From contig CM069432.1 of assembly GCA_035610365.1 (NCBI GenBank), positions 13,144,001 through 13,208,000 on the forward strand: a stretch of 64,000 nt of DNA, read 5' to 3'. The position numbers and the translations under genes are program-made. Below, piece after piece: positions 54,677 through 64,000 of the stretch (positions within the stretch are counted from its first letter, which is position 1; each line of letters starts with the position of its first letter). The notes below the pieces were generated by a model. The model was not told where the DNA came from. It worked only from the letters and a program-made list of their open reading frames with translations, and did not search any database. This DNA comes from Aquatica leii. Taxonomy: Eukaryota > Arthropoda > Insecta > Coleoptera > Lampyridae.

Positions 54677-55040
54677 ACGTGTAAGGCGACTGATTACAAC
54701 GGAGTGGTGCCCGGTGCTTCAAGGTTGGGGCCAGTAAATGCTGATCTTCTATTCAGCCACGCATCCCCTCGGTCAGGCTCTTGAGATTTAGGATTTTGCT
54801 GAGGTTGTCTTCTCTTGGTCCAGGCGGTTAAGCCGAGACCCCCCTGGTTCGTGCATGGTATATCGACATGGTTGATGCACGTGGCACATCAAACACATAT
54901 CGGCGCCGTTATACCCTGTGCAAGCCCTTGACCACGACACGACAGCCGGGCGGGGTAGCTGGTCCACGATGCCGTCTTTGGTTGCTGCGAGTCCCTGTTT
55001 ATAAGCGACGTGCAACCAAAGGAGCTTCTTCAGAGCGTGA
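54677..55040 (-). other. GC-rich 5' leader of the LINE
   Basis: Higher GC than the surroundings, no convincing protein; probably the LINE 5' untranslated region with its internal promoter. Confidence 0.4.
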
Positions 55041-55212
55041 AACTTTCAAAAGTTAGGTTATCCACTTGTGAAACAAGCCATAATCTAAACTCTGAAAAGG
55101 TAAGAAAAAAACAATAACTTGAAAAAGCAAACGTAAATCTAACAAAGAACCACTACCTAGTTAGGTAATCAAGTTGTGAACCAAGCCAGATTCTAAACTC
55201 CGTAGAAGTGAC

Positions 55213-56530
55213 TTAAGAAGAAATAGTCTCCGTATATAAAGGAAAAGGGTCGTCACGGATGGTTAAGCTCGACTCTGATTGGGTTACGGTTGATAAGGGG
55301 CGTGTTTTCGATAAATGACTAGTGACCGGGAACCAAAGAGGGGATAGCTCGAAACCATGATTGCGATTGAAGTTATTGGGGTATTTGATGATTTCTATGC
55401 TTTCTCGGAATTTCCTGTTGAAAGAAAATGGATATTTGGCAATCAACGAAACATTATCAAAATCTATCTTGTGACCGGTAGTAAAATGATGTTCAGCAAC
55501 CGCAGACTTGGAAATATACTTTTCCTTATACAACGATCATGTTCTGAAATGCGAGTAATGACGTAACGACCGGTTTCACCAATGTAGACTAAACCACATG
55601 AACAAGGAATTTGGTATACACCTTTAGATGAAAGTGTAGAAAATTTGTCTTTGGGAGAAGGATCTGAGGGATTTTGCTTGTCGAATTGAATACGGGTTTA
55701 ATACCATTCTTCGAAGAGGTTTCCCTATTTGATCTGTAACCTTGTGAATGTAGGGTGAAAAGGCCAATTTCCGGTTGGATTCGGGAGTAGAAATGTCCTT
55801 AGGTAATCGAGTACATGGATTTAGATGACGATTAATAACTCTATGAATATCTCGCTTTACATAACCATTGTTCACTAAGGTTCTAGTAAGATGACGGAGT
55901 TCCGAGTCTAGATTCTCAGGTTGGCAAATAGAAAAGGCACGATGAACCAAAGATTCAATAACAGAAAGTTTCTGTGTAGGATGATGATGAGACGAAGCAA
56001 GGTATCTGTCCGTATAGGTGGGTTTGCGATAAACAGAATGGCCCAGAAGTCCGTCGGGCTTACAAGAACCTCAAGAAATGGAAGAGAACCATTACTTTCG
56101 ATTTCCATAGTAAATTTGATATCTAAGTGTTGATTATTAAGATGATCAAGAAACTTAGACAATTCAAGATGACTATGAGACCAAACAATAAACGTGTCGT
56201 CAACATACCTAAATCATACTTTAGGTTTTAATATTGATGATTCCAAAGCAACCGTTTCAAAGGATTCCATAAAAATGTTTGGTACAACAGGTGATAGAGG
56301 AGAACCCATAGCAGCACCAGAAACTTATTCGTAAAACTTGTTATCAAATTGGAAATCAGTAGAGAATAGACACTTATCAATAAGAGGAACCAAACTTAAG
56401 TCATTGCCATGTTGAGACAGAATCTGTTTGATGATAATAAGCGAATCCTTAATAAGAACTTTAGTAAAAAGTGAAGTAACATCAAAGCTCACAAGAAGAT
56501 CTTGGGATTCAAGTTTTATAGCAACCCCCT
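55213..56530 (-). pseudogene. Penelope reverse transcriptase and GIY-YIG endonuclease
   Basis: Reverse transcriptase with LLVSFDVTSLFT (motif A), GAAMGSPLSPVVPNIFMESF (motif B), FRYVDDTFIVWSH (motif C) and LPFLEVLVSP; a linker with FSPYIHKVTDQIGKPL; then GIY-YIG nuclease with GVYQIPCSCGLVYIGETGR near 55625-55560, and AEHHFTTGHKIDFDN toward the C-terminus at 55213. Stops near 56330 and 56215 and frame changes near 55910 and 55700 break it. It lacks the N-terminal part of a full Penelope protein. Confidence 0.85.
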
Positions 56531-56810
56531 AGCAACCGTAACCGAATCAGAGTCGAGCTTAACCATCCGAGACTATTTCTTCTTAAATCACTTCTACGAA
56601 GTTTAGAATCTGTCTTGGTTCACAAGTTGATTACCTAACTTGGTAGTGGTTCTTTGTTAGATTTTTGTTTGCTTTTTCAAGTTATCGTTTCCTTTCTTAC
56701 TTTCTCAGAGTTTAGATTATAGCTTGTTTCACATGTAGATAACCTAACTTTTGAGAAGTTCTTAGTTAGATTTCGGTTACTTGTTTGAGTTTTGCGATTT
56801 ATCTCACGCC

Positions 56811-56842
56811 CTGATGAAGCCTCTTACGAAAGTGGGCGAAAC
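56811..56842 (+). ncRNA. Hammerhead-ribozyme-like core in Penelope arm (right)
   Basis: CTGATGA, then a stem (AGCCTCTT-ACGA-AAGTGGGC), then GAAAC: the conserved hammerhead core with a plausible helix II. Penelope-like elements are known to carry hammerhead motifs in their terminal repeats. Helices I and III and the cleavage site are not convincing by eye. Here it is antisense to the Penelope ORF, because this arm is inverted. Confidence 0.4.
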
Positions 56843-56959
56843 GTTGGCAACTTCGGTTACAACAACAATGACACGGTCCAAACCCGAAAGACATTCTTAT
56901 CTTAGTATAGATCCCGGCCGTGGAAACCTTCGCTATTACAAAACAATCGGTACAAGAAT

Positions 56960-57955
56960 TTTCCTCGTAAATAATTCCAAAGTAGTTGAAGGACTACACA
57001 CCAGATGCGTGCCGAGATCTCAACGTTTCTAGGTTCTAGCCGAATACCATGACTCCACTACTGTCGGACACTTAAGCGTAGCCAAAACTATGAGACGTGT
57101 CTTCCAACGTTATTACTAGTACTTAATCTAAGTAAAGGTATAAGAACACACGTTCAAAGGTGGTTAATCTGTATAAATAACAGAGAAGATACCAGCAAAA
57201 AAGATGCATTTTCTGTCTAGCCATCACTCTTGGGACATTGTAAGCGAAAATTTATTTGGACCACTACCTAGAATCAAAAAAGGCAACTACTTACTAATTC
57301 GTCAAGACAAATTCATAAAATGGACAGAACTCCGTTTTCTGAAAGCTGCCACTGCCGCCAATATAGTACTCTGAAAACCGTCCTTACCAATAATTCTTAT
57401 CTTACGAGTTTCCAGATCAACGAAACTGGGACCAACATGTTACCTAGATTGCTTTTACTATCAATAGTTCACATCACCTCTCTACGGAATTCACCCCCGT
57501 TTTTCTTAATTTTGGTAGATGATTGGTAGCACCCGGAACACTTCACCGAACGGGCAACTTCCAAGTAACTTCCGAAGAACCAAATGTAGACGAACGTGTT
57601 TAGAAGATTCGTAAGTTGCAATATTTCTTTTAAGTTGCTTGAAATAATTTGGACTAGGCATTTGTAAAACAAATCCCACCATTATAATTAGCGGCGTCGA
57701 CCGTATCGACTTACCAATAGAAAAATGGTCTACAAAAAAAGACCAGTATTAAATAAATTCCAAACATTCAGTTTGAAATTATTACCAAATACTCAGAATC
57801 GTTTTTAAATGTATCGCATCATGTCACCTGTTATTGTAAAGCTTACGTCACCTGATTCTCGCCGAACAGTAGACTGCGTCCACGTGAAACATCCAAAACT
57901 TGTCCAAGATACGCCAGATACCGCCCCTATTGACGACCTCCAACAGCCATAAAGC
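56960..57955 (+). pseudogene. Degenerate Ty3/Gypsy integrase relic
   Basis: A plus-strand relic of a different Gypsy family. H2C2-type region near 57050-57200 (GHLSVAKTMRRVFQRYY-like, then CINN spacing), core start with SWDIVSENLFGPLPRIKKGN and LLIRQDKFIKWTELRFLKA near 57228-57340, and a C-terminal stretch (SPDSRRTVDCVHVKHPKL) near 57850-57900. Many frame breaks. No LTRs can be paired with it. Confidence 0.7.
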
Positions 57956-58035
57956 TGTAAGTACAAGTTTTTCCAGCTGAGCCATTCTCCGCCCTGTTGT
58001 CAACGTCTTTTTCCAAGAAAGATTGATATTTAACG

Positions 58036-59238
58036 TGTTACAAGCTTAAAGGTCTTGCGAACCTTGAACGGCCAACTCACACAGTCGGAGGTAGGGGAGG
58101 TTGAAGTGAATAATAATTAAGGGCGCCAGATCTGTTATAATTAACACTTCTGCCTCGATCAAGACAGACGGTCCAAGCTCGTAACGAATTTTTAAGTTCG
58201 TAATCCTTGTTACTCTGATGTTCGGCTAACCACAATAAAAGAGAAAGGTATGTTACCATAAAAAAAAGATTAAACAGGCATAAACACTTTAATTTAGTTA
58301 CGTAGATTATTAACAAGATTATATCTAATTCTCAATCCATAAATGCCAGAAATATCGGCAACACACAATACATAAGTTGAGTCGAAGTGAATAGTGAAGA
58401 AAATTTCGTAATAAATATCGTTTGTACACAGCATGCGATATACACAAAATAATTAATGAAACTACCTTAATGGTATTGAAACAATGATCGTAGTTATGGA
58501 AATAAACATTAACAAAAGTTCCGTGAGTGACTTTTCCGACAGCGACAAAATAATTAAATAAACTTACAATCCAGTACCTAATTGATCGAAGAAAACGTTT
58601 TCCCCGGTGAGTGAGCCTGGAATAAATTTGAATAGCAAATCGTGTCAACACAATGACTCACGAAAGCAAGATCTATCTAATTGTTAATTACTACTAAAAG
58701 AAACTACACATAACATAACTCGATTATCGAATGCTGTTGTGTACATTCAGTAAAAGTTGGTTTTGCAGGTGTTTGCCGCATGAGTAGGATCTCGAAGAAA
58801 AGTTCTTGTCTTCGGTTTTTTTAGTTTTTTTTTAGGCCTTATAAAGTTATACTCGTTCCATGAAGGTATTTATCGATATTAATCCCTCATTATTCTTTAT
58901 TGAATAGAAACATGTGGCCAAAGCGTGACGGAACGGCTATCAAATTAACAAAGAAATTACAAAAGAATCCTAACAAAACGGATGTAAATATCTTACCTTG
59001 TGACGAATAAATTTACTGCAAACACACAATGAATTCACAATTTGATGTCCATTACAGAGGATGTTATTACAAAACTTGCAGTCTCTACACGAAACAGGCC
59101 ATTTTATGCAGTTGTCAGCTTAACGATTTCGTCGTAAAATGACAGTCACAAGAATATATCGGCAGAGGGCATCAAAACCGGAATCTGATTTTAATTCAAT
59201 ATACAGGGTATTACGTTATAAAAATTTTGAACGTAACA
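58036..59238 (-). repeat. Solo LTR, minus sense
   Basis: TGTTACAAGC ... GAACGTAACA, 1203 bp, flanked by the 4-bp duplication AACG (58032-58035 and 59239-59242). A diverged member of the family at 20362, 31563, 33557 and 40529. Confidence 0.88.
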
Positions 59239-59242
59239 AACG

Positions 59243-60240
59243 GTATAAAACCCTAAAGAGCAATTTTTAAGAAATTAGTAAATAAATTTTAAAATTGCAG
59301 GTCTTCATTAAATTCAGAAAAATTGCGCAAGTTAATCCCAGCTACGAGTTGAACCAAGCAGAGCTAAGAAGGTGTATAAAAGCGGCCACACAAGCTCTGG
59401 AGTGACTTACTCATTTCAGGAGTCTTTTTTTCTATTCCTGTAAACCAAACCCAGTTTATAAGTGATTTCTGTTTTCTTGACAACCGTTATTACTTGGACC
59501 AGTCAAACGACCTAAAGATTTGTTGACAACGGCTACGCTGCCGTTCACCTAGATCTGTTTCTTTCATTCGCCGTCTGTTTATTAAAATCATTATTATCGT
59601 CTTACACATCATATTCGGTAAGTGTTGAATTTCTAAAGTTGTGTCTGTTTATTTATGTAGGTAGTTGCATAATGGCCTAAATACTTACACGACGAAGCAA
59701 ACCCTTGGTCTAAGTGTTGACGACGGTTATTTAGACTTCTTAGTTGTTAAATATGGACCCTTATAATATAAAGTAGTTGTCTAATGCACCAGATTTTTGT
59801 GTGGTTAGGTAACCCCGGACCAAGAACTTGAGTAATTATGCAATTCCATTTTCGTATGACAAACCACAACTTTATGTAACTAGACCAACTATATAATAAA
59901 CAGCTACAGTAAAGCTTCAATTTGTTACCGTGCCGCGTCATATTCACCAAATCGTGATTAATCACTTATTGAAATGTAATTATCTCATTAGAAAAAGTTT
60001 GCATCTCTATTTTAAAACTGTATCATCAAATTAAAATTTGGCTGTAATAACCGGAATCATCGATATACGGAGGAATTATTAGTATCATCAATCTTTATGA
60101 TTATAAGCGATTTACGGCTTAGACCGCGTCTTAGTTAAATACCCAGACTTTTTAGGTTTAGTTCTAGTCTCTCCTTGAGAGCTAAAACAAGAAGTATAAC
60201 TTGACCTTTGTCGTGTTGTCGTTCGTAAACCCAAACAAAC
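59243..60240. other. Non-coding region with a possible promoter and donor site
   Basis: A TATAAAAG box (59375-59382) is followed by a TCATTT initiator-like sequence (59411-59416) and, about 200 bases on, a good donor CG|GTAAGT at 59618. This could be the first noncoding exon of a gene or part of an old LTR. No coding region is recognised. Confidence 0.35.
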
Positions 60241-60451
60241 TGACGTTTCGGAAGACACTGCAGCTTGCATCTTCAGAATGGTAAATGTCACTGAAAGAAA
60301 AAGTGTAAGAGACGAGATTTTATCTTTCCGTTACCGGTTGACTGACTTCGATATTACTCGGAGTAAGTGTTTGTATCTTTTCTAAAAAGGTTGATATTGA
60401 TGATATTGAAGCTCTTTACGAAAGTAGGCAAAACGTTTGCAAATTTAGTAA
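60241..60451. repeat. Old Penelope-type terminal fragments
   Basis: 60241-60280 contains, on the minus strand, CTGAAGATGCAAGC...CCGAAACGTC, a Penelope-type terminal signature. 60411-60445 (CTCTTTACGAAAGTAGGCAAAACG) is a diverged copy of the motif at 56820-56843. Both are short and decayed. Confidence 0.4.
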
Positions 60452-61054
60452 CAACGTGCAAAAATTTCATAATTAATACCCTGTATATTGAATTAAAATT
60501 AGATTCCGATTTTGACGCCTTCTGCCGATCTTTCTTGTTACTGTCATTTGCGGCCAAGACCTTAAGCTGACAACTACATAAAATGGCCTGTTTCGTCTAA
60601 AAATGTTCCTAAGAACATCATCTATAATGGAAATTAAATTATAAATTCATTACGTATTTAAAGTAATTTATTCGTCACAGGGTAAGATATTTACATCCGT
60701 TTTGGTAGGATTCTTTTGTAATTTCTTTCTTAATTTGATAGCCGTTCAGCCACGCTTTGGCCACATGTTTCTATTCAATAAAGAATAATTAGGGATTAAT
60801 ATCGATAAATACCTTTATAGGACGAGTATAACTCTGTAAGACCTACGCTTAAAACTAAAAACCGAAGACAAGAACTTTTCTTCGAAGTCCTACTCATGCG
60901 GCAAACAATTACGAAACCAACTTTCACTGAATGTGTACATCATTCGATAATTGGGTTATGTTATGTGTACTTTTTTTTAGCAGTAATTAACAATTTTGTA
61001 GATCTATCTTGCTTTCGAGAGTCATTAGGTTGACACGATTTGCTATTCAAATTT
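60452..61054 (+). repeat. Truncated LTR of the 1.1-1.4 kb family, plus sense
   Basis: Matches the first half of the LTR (as its sense strand): ATACCCTGTATATTGAATTAAAATTAG, GACGCCTTCTGCCGATC, AAATGGCCTGTTTCGTC and the segment ending GATTTGCTATTCAAATTTAT. The second half is absent: at 61055 Penelope arm sequence begins, so the LTR was cut or replaced there. Confidence 0.75.
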
Positions 61055-61506
61055 ATACTAAAATTAGAATGTCTTCCGGGTTTGGACCGTGTCATAGTTG
61101 CAACCGAAGCTGCCAACGTTTCGCCCACTTTCGTAAGGGGCTTCATCAGGGCGTGAGATAAATCGCAAAACTCAAACAAGCAATCGAAATCTAACTAAGA
61201 ACTTCTCAAAAGTTAGGTTATTCACTTGTAAAACAAGCCATAACCTAAACTATGAAAAGGTAAGAAAGAAAACGATAACCTGAAAAAGCAAACGAAAATC
61301 TAACAAAGAACCACTACCGAGTTAGGTAATCAACTTGTGAACCAAGCCAGATTCTAAACTAGGTAGAAGTGACTTAAGAAGAAATAGTCTCCGTATTTAA
61401 AGGGAAAGGATCGTCACGGATGTTTAAGCTCGACCCTGATTGGGTTACGGTTGCTAGGGGGCGTGTTTTTGATAAATGACTAATAACCGGGAACCAAAGA
61501 GGGAAT
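61055..61506 (-). repeat. Penelope-like 3' arm fragment
   Basis: Equivalent to the two arms of the element at 55041-56905, here in one uninterrupted piece: the hammerhead-like motif, the AAAAGTTAGG segment, the GTCTCCGTATTTAAAGG segment and GGGAACCAAAGAGGG. No protein-coding part remains. Confidence 0.75.
61118..61149 (-). ncRNA. Hammerhead-ribozyme-like core in Penelope arm (left copy)
   Basis: On the minus strand CTGATGA, AGCCCCTTACGAAAGTGGGC and GAAAC. Helix II has four strong pairs (GCCC/GGGC) where the other copy has a G-U wobble, which supports a conserved stem. It is sense with respect to the element. The cleavage site is uncertain. Confidence 0.4.
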
Positions 61507-62094
61507 CGTTGGCTCCCACGACTATCGCTTTTGTACCTCATTAAGAGGAGGTGTTAATGAGTCAGATTTACGCTTATTTTGCGTTTGAACTTCCATTGGG
61601 ATTCCATTAGTTGTTAGTTCAAGTATTTTACTAAGAAGTAAAGATAACTTACGGTTTTTGCCGCTTAAAGTTGTTATTTCGTAAGTAACTGATTATAATT
61701 GGTTTATAATAATTGCACTTTAAGTTTTCACACACTTTCGACTGCGATGAAACACGTCTTAGCGCTTTGAAAGCGTGATGACCACTATATAACGGTTTTA
61801 AAGTATGACAATGCAAAAATCCTACTGTAACCAACTAAAACCAAAACAAATTAGTTTAGTTTCCCAGATCGCAGTCACTAAGAAACAGAAATAATTCACA
61901 TTTTTGTTTTGGATATAGGACAAACTTCATGTTTTTGCAATTTTTTGAAATAAAACCCTGGATATAGAACAAGTATTTATTAAGAAGTGTGCATTATAAT
62001 ATTTAATTCAAAATACCTAATCTAATAAGAGAAATAAAAATAGCACTCTGTTTTTTCATTACTGTACCACAATTTGCTTTTTTTAGTTCTATGG
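61507..62094. other. AT-rich spacer, no gene seen
   Basis: No coding, RNA or terminal-repeat feature recognised. Confidence 0.4.
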
Positions 62095-63310
62095 TTATTC
62101 CTGCTGCTCTCCGGACGGTTTTCTCTTATTTGTTTTTATCTTCTCGTTACTTTTCTTTGCACAAGGTTTTTTGGAAACAATAGCTATATCATTATTTTTT
62201 GTTTCCATCTTTTTAAAGGGTTCTTTCTTACTTTTATTTGTCTTTATATTTTTGCTTTTCTTCACTCCTCTGTTATTCGTGTTTTCCTTGCTCGGCGGTT
62301 TTTTCTTTGCTTCATCTATCTCCCCACAAACTTCATAAGACCGTTCTAAAATCAAATTTAAAAAATCCAGATCAACAACTTCCATAAACTTTGTTAAGGA
62401 ACGTAAGTGTGATTGTTTATCTATTGATATTCCTGCATTCGTTTCTGATAATTGGAGTACGTTGAATATAGTTGTGTGGTCATTTTTTCTATTATCCTTC
62501 TTTTGTGAACGTCTTACCGGAGTAGATCGAACAATTTGGGTAACTTCAAAATTATCTTCGAATGATTTTTTGTAACTTAATGTGTAAAGTGACTCTGAGG
62601 TATAAACAATATGCTTAATTTTGGTATACGGAATAACACTATATAGAAATTGCTGAGCAGCGGACTGGAGATTTAGAACATCTTTTATACTCATCTGTAA
62701 TACTTTCAATTTTGTTTTATATTCTTTAGGCATGTATATAAGCTGTCGAACCAAACTTACAGGACTGTATATATCTTTATGTCGCAAGTGTCTTTCAATG
62801 ACACTGTGTACCGCATCTACTTTCTGTAAATTTCCATGCCCCGATTCAGAAAATTTTTGTTCAATTATTTTCACTTTTTTTGATTCCTGTGAGTGCAAAA
62901 AATTTTGTAATGCTATTGATATTACACTATTTTTATTTATGGCACACAACTGTCGGACCACAGAATTATTTTCTCCAGTGTGGCGTTATCCATTACCACA
63001 TTGATCAATATTTTTATTAAGGCACTGGCTAAATGATTAATTGCTCTTCCGCAAATGTACTCGTGCCAAATACTACAGTAAGTAATTCCATTTGTACTAC
63101 AATGGCCGGTTAAGTTGTAGCAATTTAATTTTTCCATATAAAAAACTTTTGACACATTGCATTTTGGTAGAGCAAATACGTTTTCGAAGTCAAACGTTAT
63201 AACGGCAACTGATTCTTGTAAATTACTTCTATTCCTATTTCTTTCCTGTCTACCTAATGTTTTTCTTCTTAAATGCTTTTCATACTCCTGTTGCTGATTT
63301 CACTGGTCCG
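62095..63310 (-). pseudogene. Unclassified insect transposase-like protein
   Basis: From about 63310: EYEKHLRRKTLGRQERNRNR, VITFDFENVFALPKCNVSK, VFYMEKLNCYNLTGH, HEYICGRAINHLASALIK and ILWSDSCVP; after a frameshift at about 62945: NKNSVISIALQNFLHS, SGHGNLQKVDAVHSVIE and YSPVSLVRQLI. The order FDF/YNLxxH/SDxCxxQNxN/GHxxxxxDxxH is one I recognise from a widespread insect family of uncharacterised, probably transposon-derived proteins. Conserved acidic residues suggest an RNase H-like fold. The C-terminus is a long Lys-rich tail. No TIRs found. Confidence 0.55.
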
Positions 63311-63592
63311 CAAAAAATATTTTTTATCGAGCCCTGACACTATTCCGGGTGATTCTTATGTAAAATGACGTCCTGAATCCAAATATGTCTTCCGTTTTCT
63401 TCCATCACCCACCATTCTCGAGGGAGCCCCAAATCTCTAATTTTACCACTTTTCGATAAATTAATTATAATTTATTTATCGAACGATAATAATAATTATT
63501 ATAATAATAAATATATGGACATGAATTTAATTTAAATGGGAAAAAGAACTATTTTAGCTCTAAACAGTAATAAATAAAAATATATTCATCAT
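63311..63592. other. AT-rich sequence with hairpins
   Basis: The palindromic run CGATAAATTAATTATAATTTATTTATCG at 63453-63480 could fold into a hairpin and is followed by AT-rich simple sequence. No gene seen. Confidence 0.4.
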
Positions 63593-63962
63593 TACTTGGT
63601 GCTTGCTTTCCTTTTATACCCTGAGGTACAGCTCTCTCGTTTCAAAAACCAGCAGTACTCCGCCAACATGCTTGCATTCTATTTCCCTGAAAATCTCTTC
63701 TCCAGCTTAGCGATCTCTTGATGGAACCGTACCTCGTGTTCATCCGAGACTGCTCCTAAATTTTCAGGGAAAAAGTCCATATGCGAGTGAAGGAAGTGAA
63801 CTTTAAGAGACATGTTACATCCTATGTCCTTGTACGCTAAAAGCAGTTCCTCGACGTGAGCGACATAATCTTCACTTTTGTGGTTACCCAGGAAGTTCTT
63901 ACAAACGTTTTGAAATGCAAGCCAAGCTCGTTTTTCTTTTCGATTTACGTGTTCAAGAAATC
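63593..63962 (-). pseudogene. Unclassified insect transposon-associated ORF
   Basis: Reads KRAWLAFQNVCKNFLGNHKS, a YVAHVEELLLAYKDIGCNMS segment, LKVHFLHSHMDFFPENLGAV, SDEHEVRFHQEIAKLEKRF, an in-frame TAG in place of a Trp, then MLAEYCWFLKRES. I recognise the HSHxDFFPENLGxVSDEH segment from uncharacterised insect proteins found in many copies per genome, but I cannot name the family. The frame shifts near 63960 relative to an upstream MAPPRLI segment that runs to the window end. Confidence 0.5.
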
Positions 63963-64000
63963 AATCTTGGAGGAGCCATGTCGCTGTCTTCTTCAGAAAA

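Larger units (their letters stand above)
53206..55040 (-). mobile_element. Internally deleted Jockey-like LINE (DUF4780 ORF1 joined to RNase H tail)
   Basis: A minus-strand element with a 5' GC-rich leader (about 55040-54680), an ORF1-type DUF4780 protein, then the last part of ORF2, without endonuclease or reverse transcriptase. It is bounded on the right by the Penelope arm at about 55041 and on the left roughly at 53206, where GC-rich sequence gives way to AT-rich flank. Poly(A) tail and duplications are not clear. Confidence 0.7.
55041..56905 (-). mobile_element. Penelope-like retroelement with inverted arms
   Basis: A minus-strand Penelope element. Arms of about 280 bp lie inverted at its two sides: 55041-55330 reads AAAAGTTAGGTTATCCACTTG ... 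GTCTCCGTATATAAAGG, and 56530-56760 carries the reverse complement. The right arm continues through a CTGATGA...GAAAC motif to about 56905. Inside are reverse transcriptase and GIY-YIG endonuclease coding remnants. A further arm fragment lies at 61055-61506. Confidence 0.82.

Noticed and set aside
1-64000. CRISPR arrays, operons or bacterial origin
   Set aside because: No regularly spaced short repeats. Spliced genes and eukaryotic transposons throughout show a nuclear animal genome.

Overview
The window is AT-rich nuclear DNA of an arthropod, most probably an insect. The signs are spliced genes with short GT-AG introns, an insect-type UDP-glycosyltransferase (UGT), a nuclear COQ3 gene, and a transposon mixture typical of insects: Ty3/Gypsy, BEL/Pao, RTE-like and Jockey-like LINEs, Penelope, PIF/Harbinger with a MADF-BESS partner, Tc1/mariner, pogo/Jerky-like and hAT. 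I cannot name the species. Almost everything here is mobile DNA, much of it nested. The only gene that looks intact is COQ3 (52126-53038, four exons). A UGT gene (18165-17016, minus strand) is truncated.

Layout. 1-8.5 kb: a mosaic of a Gypsy relic (copy A, minus strand) and a BEL/Pao relic (plus strand). 8555-16874: a Tc1-like element with long inverted ends and an intron-containing transposase; a second Gypsy copy (copy B, plus strand) sits inside it. It lies in an intron of the UGT gene, whose later exons are not in the window. 18.6-38.1 kb: one PIF/Harbinger element of about 3 kb swollen to about 19 kb. It carries a plus-strand HARBI1-like transposase and a minus-strand MADF-BESS gene, and is interrupted by an RTE-like LINE (itself interrupted by a 6.75-kb LTR element), a mariner-type element, two opposed solo LTRs and a pogo-like element with a PHD finger. 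Several insertions have exact target-site duplications, and removing them makes the host reading frame continuous again. 38-44.7 kb: a SINE-like fragment, a solo LTR, a hAT relic and a second pogo/Jerky-like relic. 44666-51359: a structurally complete but frameshifted Gypsy element (copy C, minus strand) with paired LTRs and an ATAT duplication. 52-53 kb: COQ3. 53.2-57.9 kb: an internally deleted LINE (DUF4780 ORF joined to an RNase H tail), a Penelope element with inverted arms, and a Gypsy integrase relic. 58-61.5 kb: solo and partial LTRs and Penelope ends. 62-64 kb: two relics of insect transposase-like families that I cannot classify.

The most interesting finding is that this Gypsy family has a Pol C-terminus beyond the integrase, made of a TARG1/OARD1-like macrodomain (an ADP-ribose-processing fold) followed by a CX7CX5CX3H zinc finger. 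All three copies carry it, in different states of decay. Its LTRs also look like small heat-shock promoters: clustered TTCnnGAA elements, a TATA box and a TCAGTT initiator exactly 30 bp downstream. Together these suggest a stress-responsive retrotransposon that captured an ADP-ribose signalling module. That function is inferred; the domains and promoter layout are read from the sequence.
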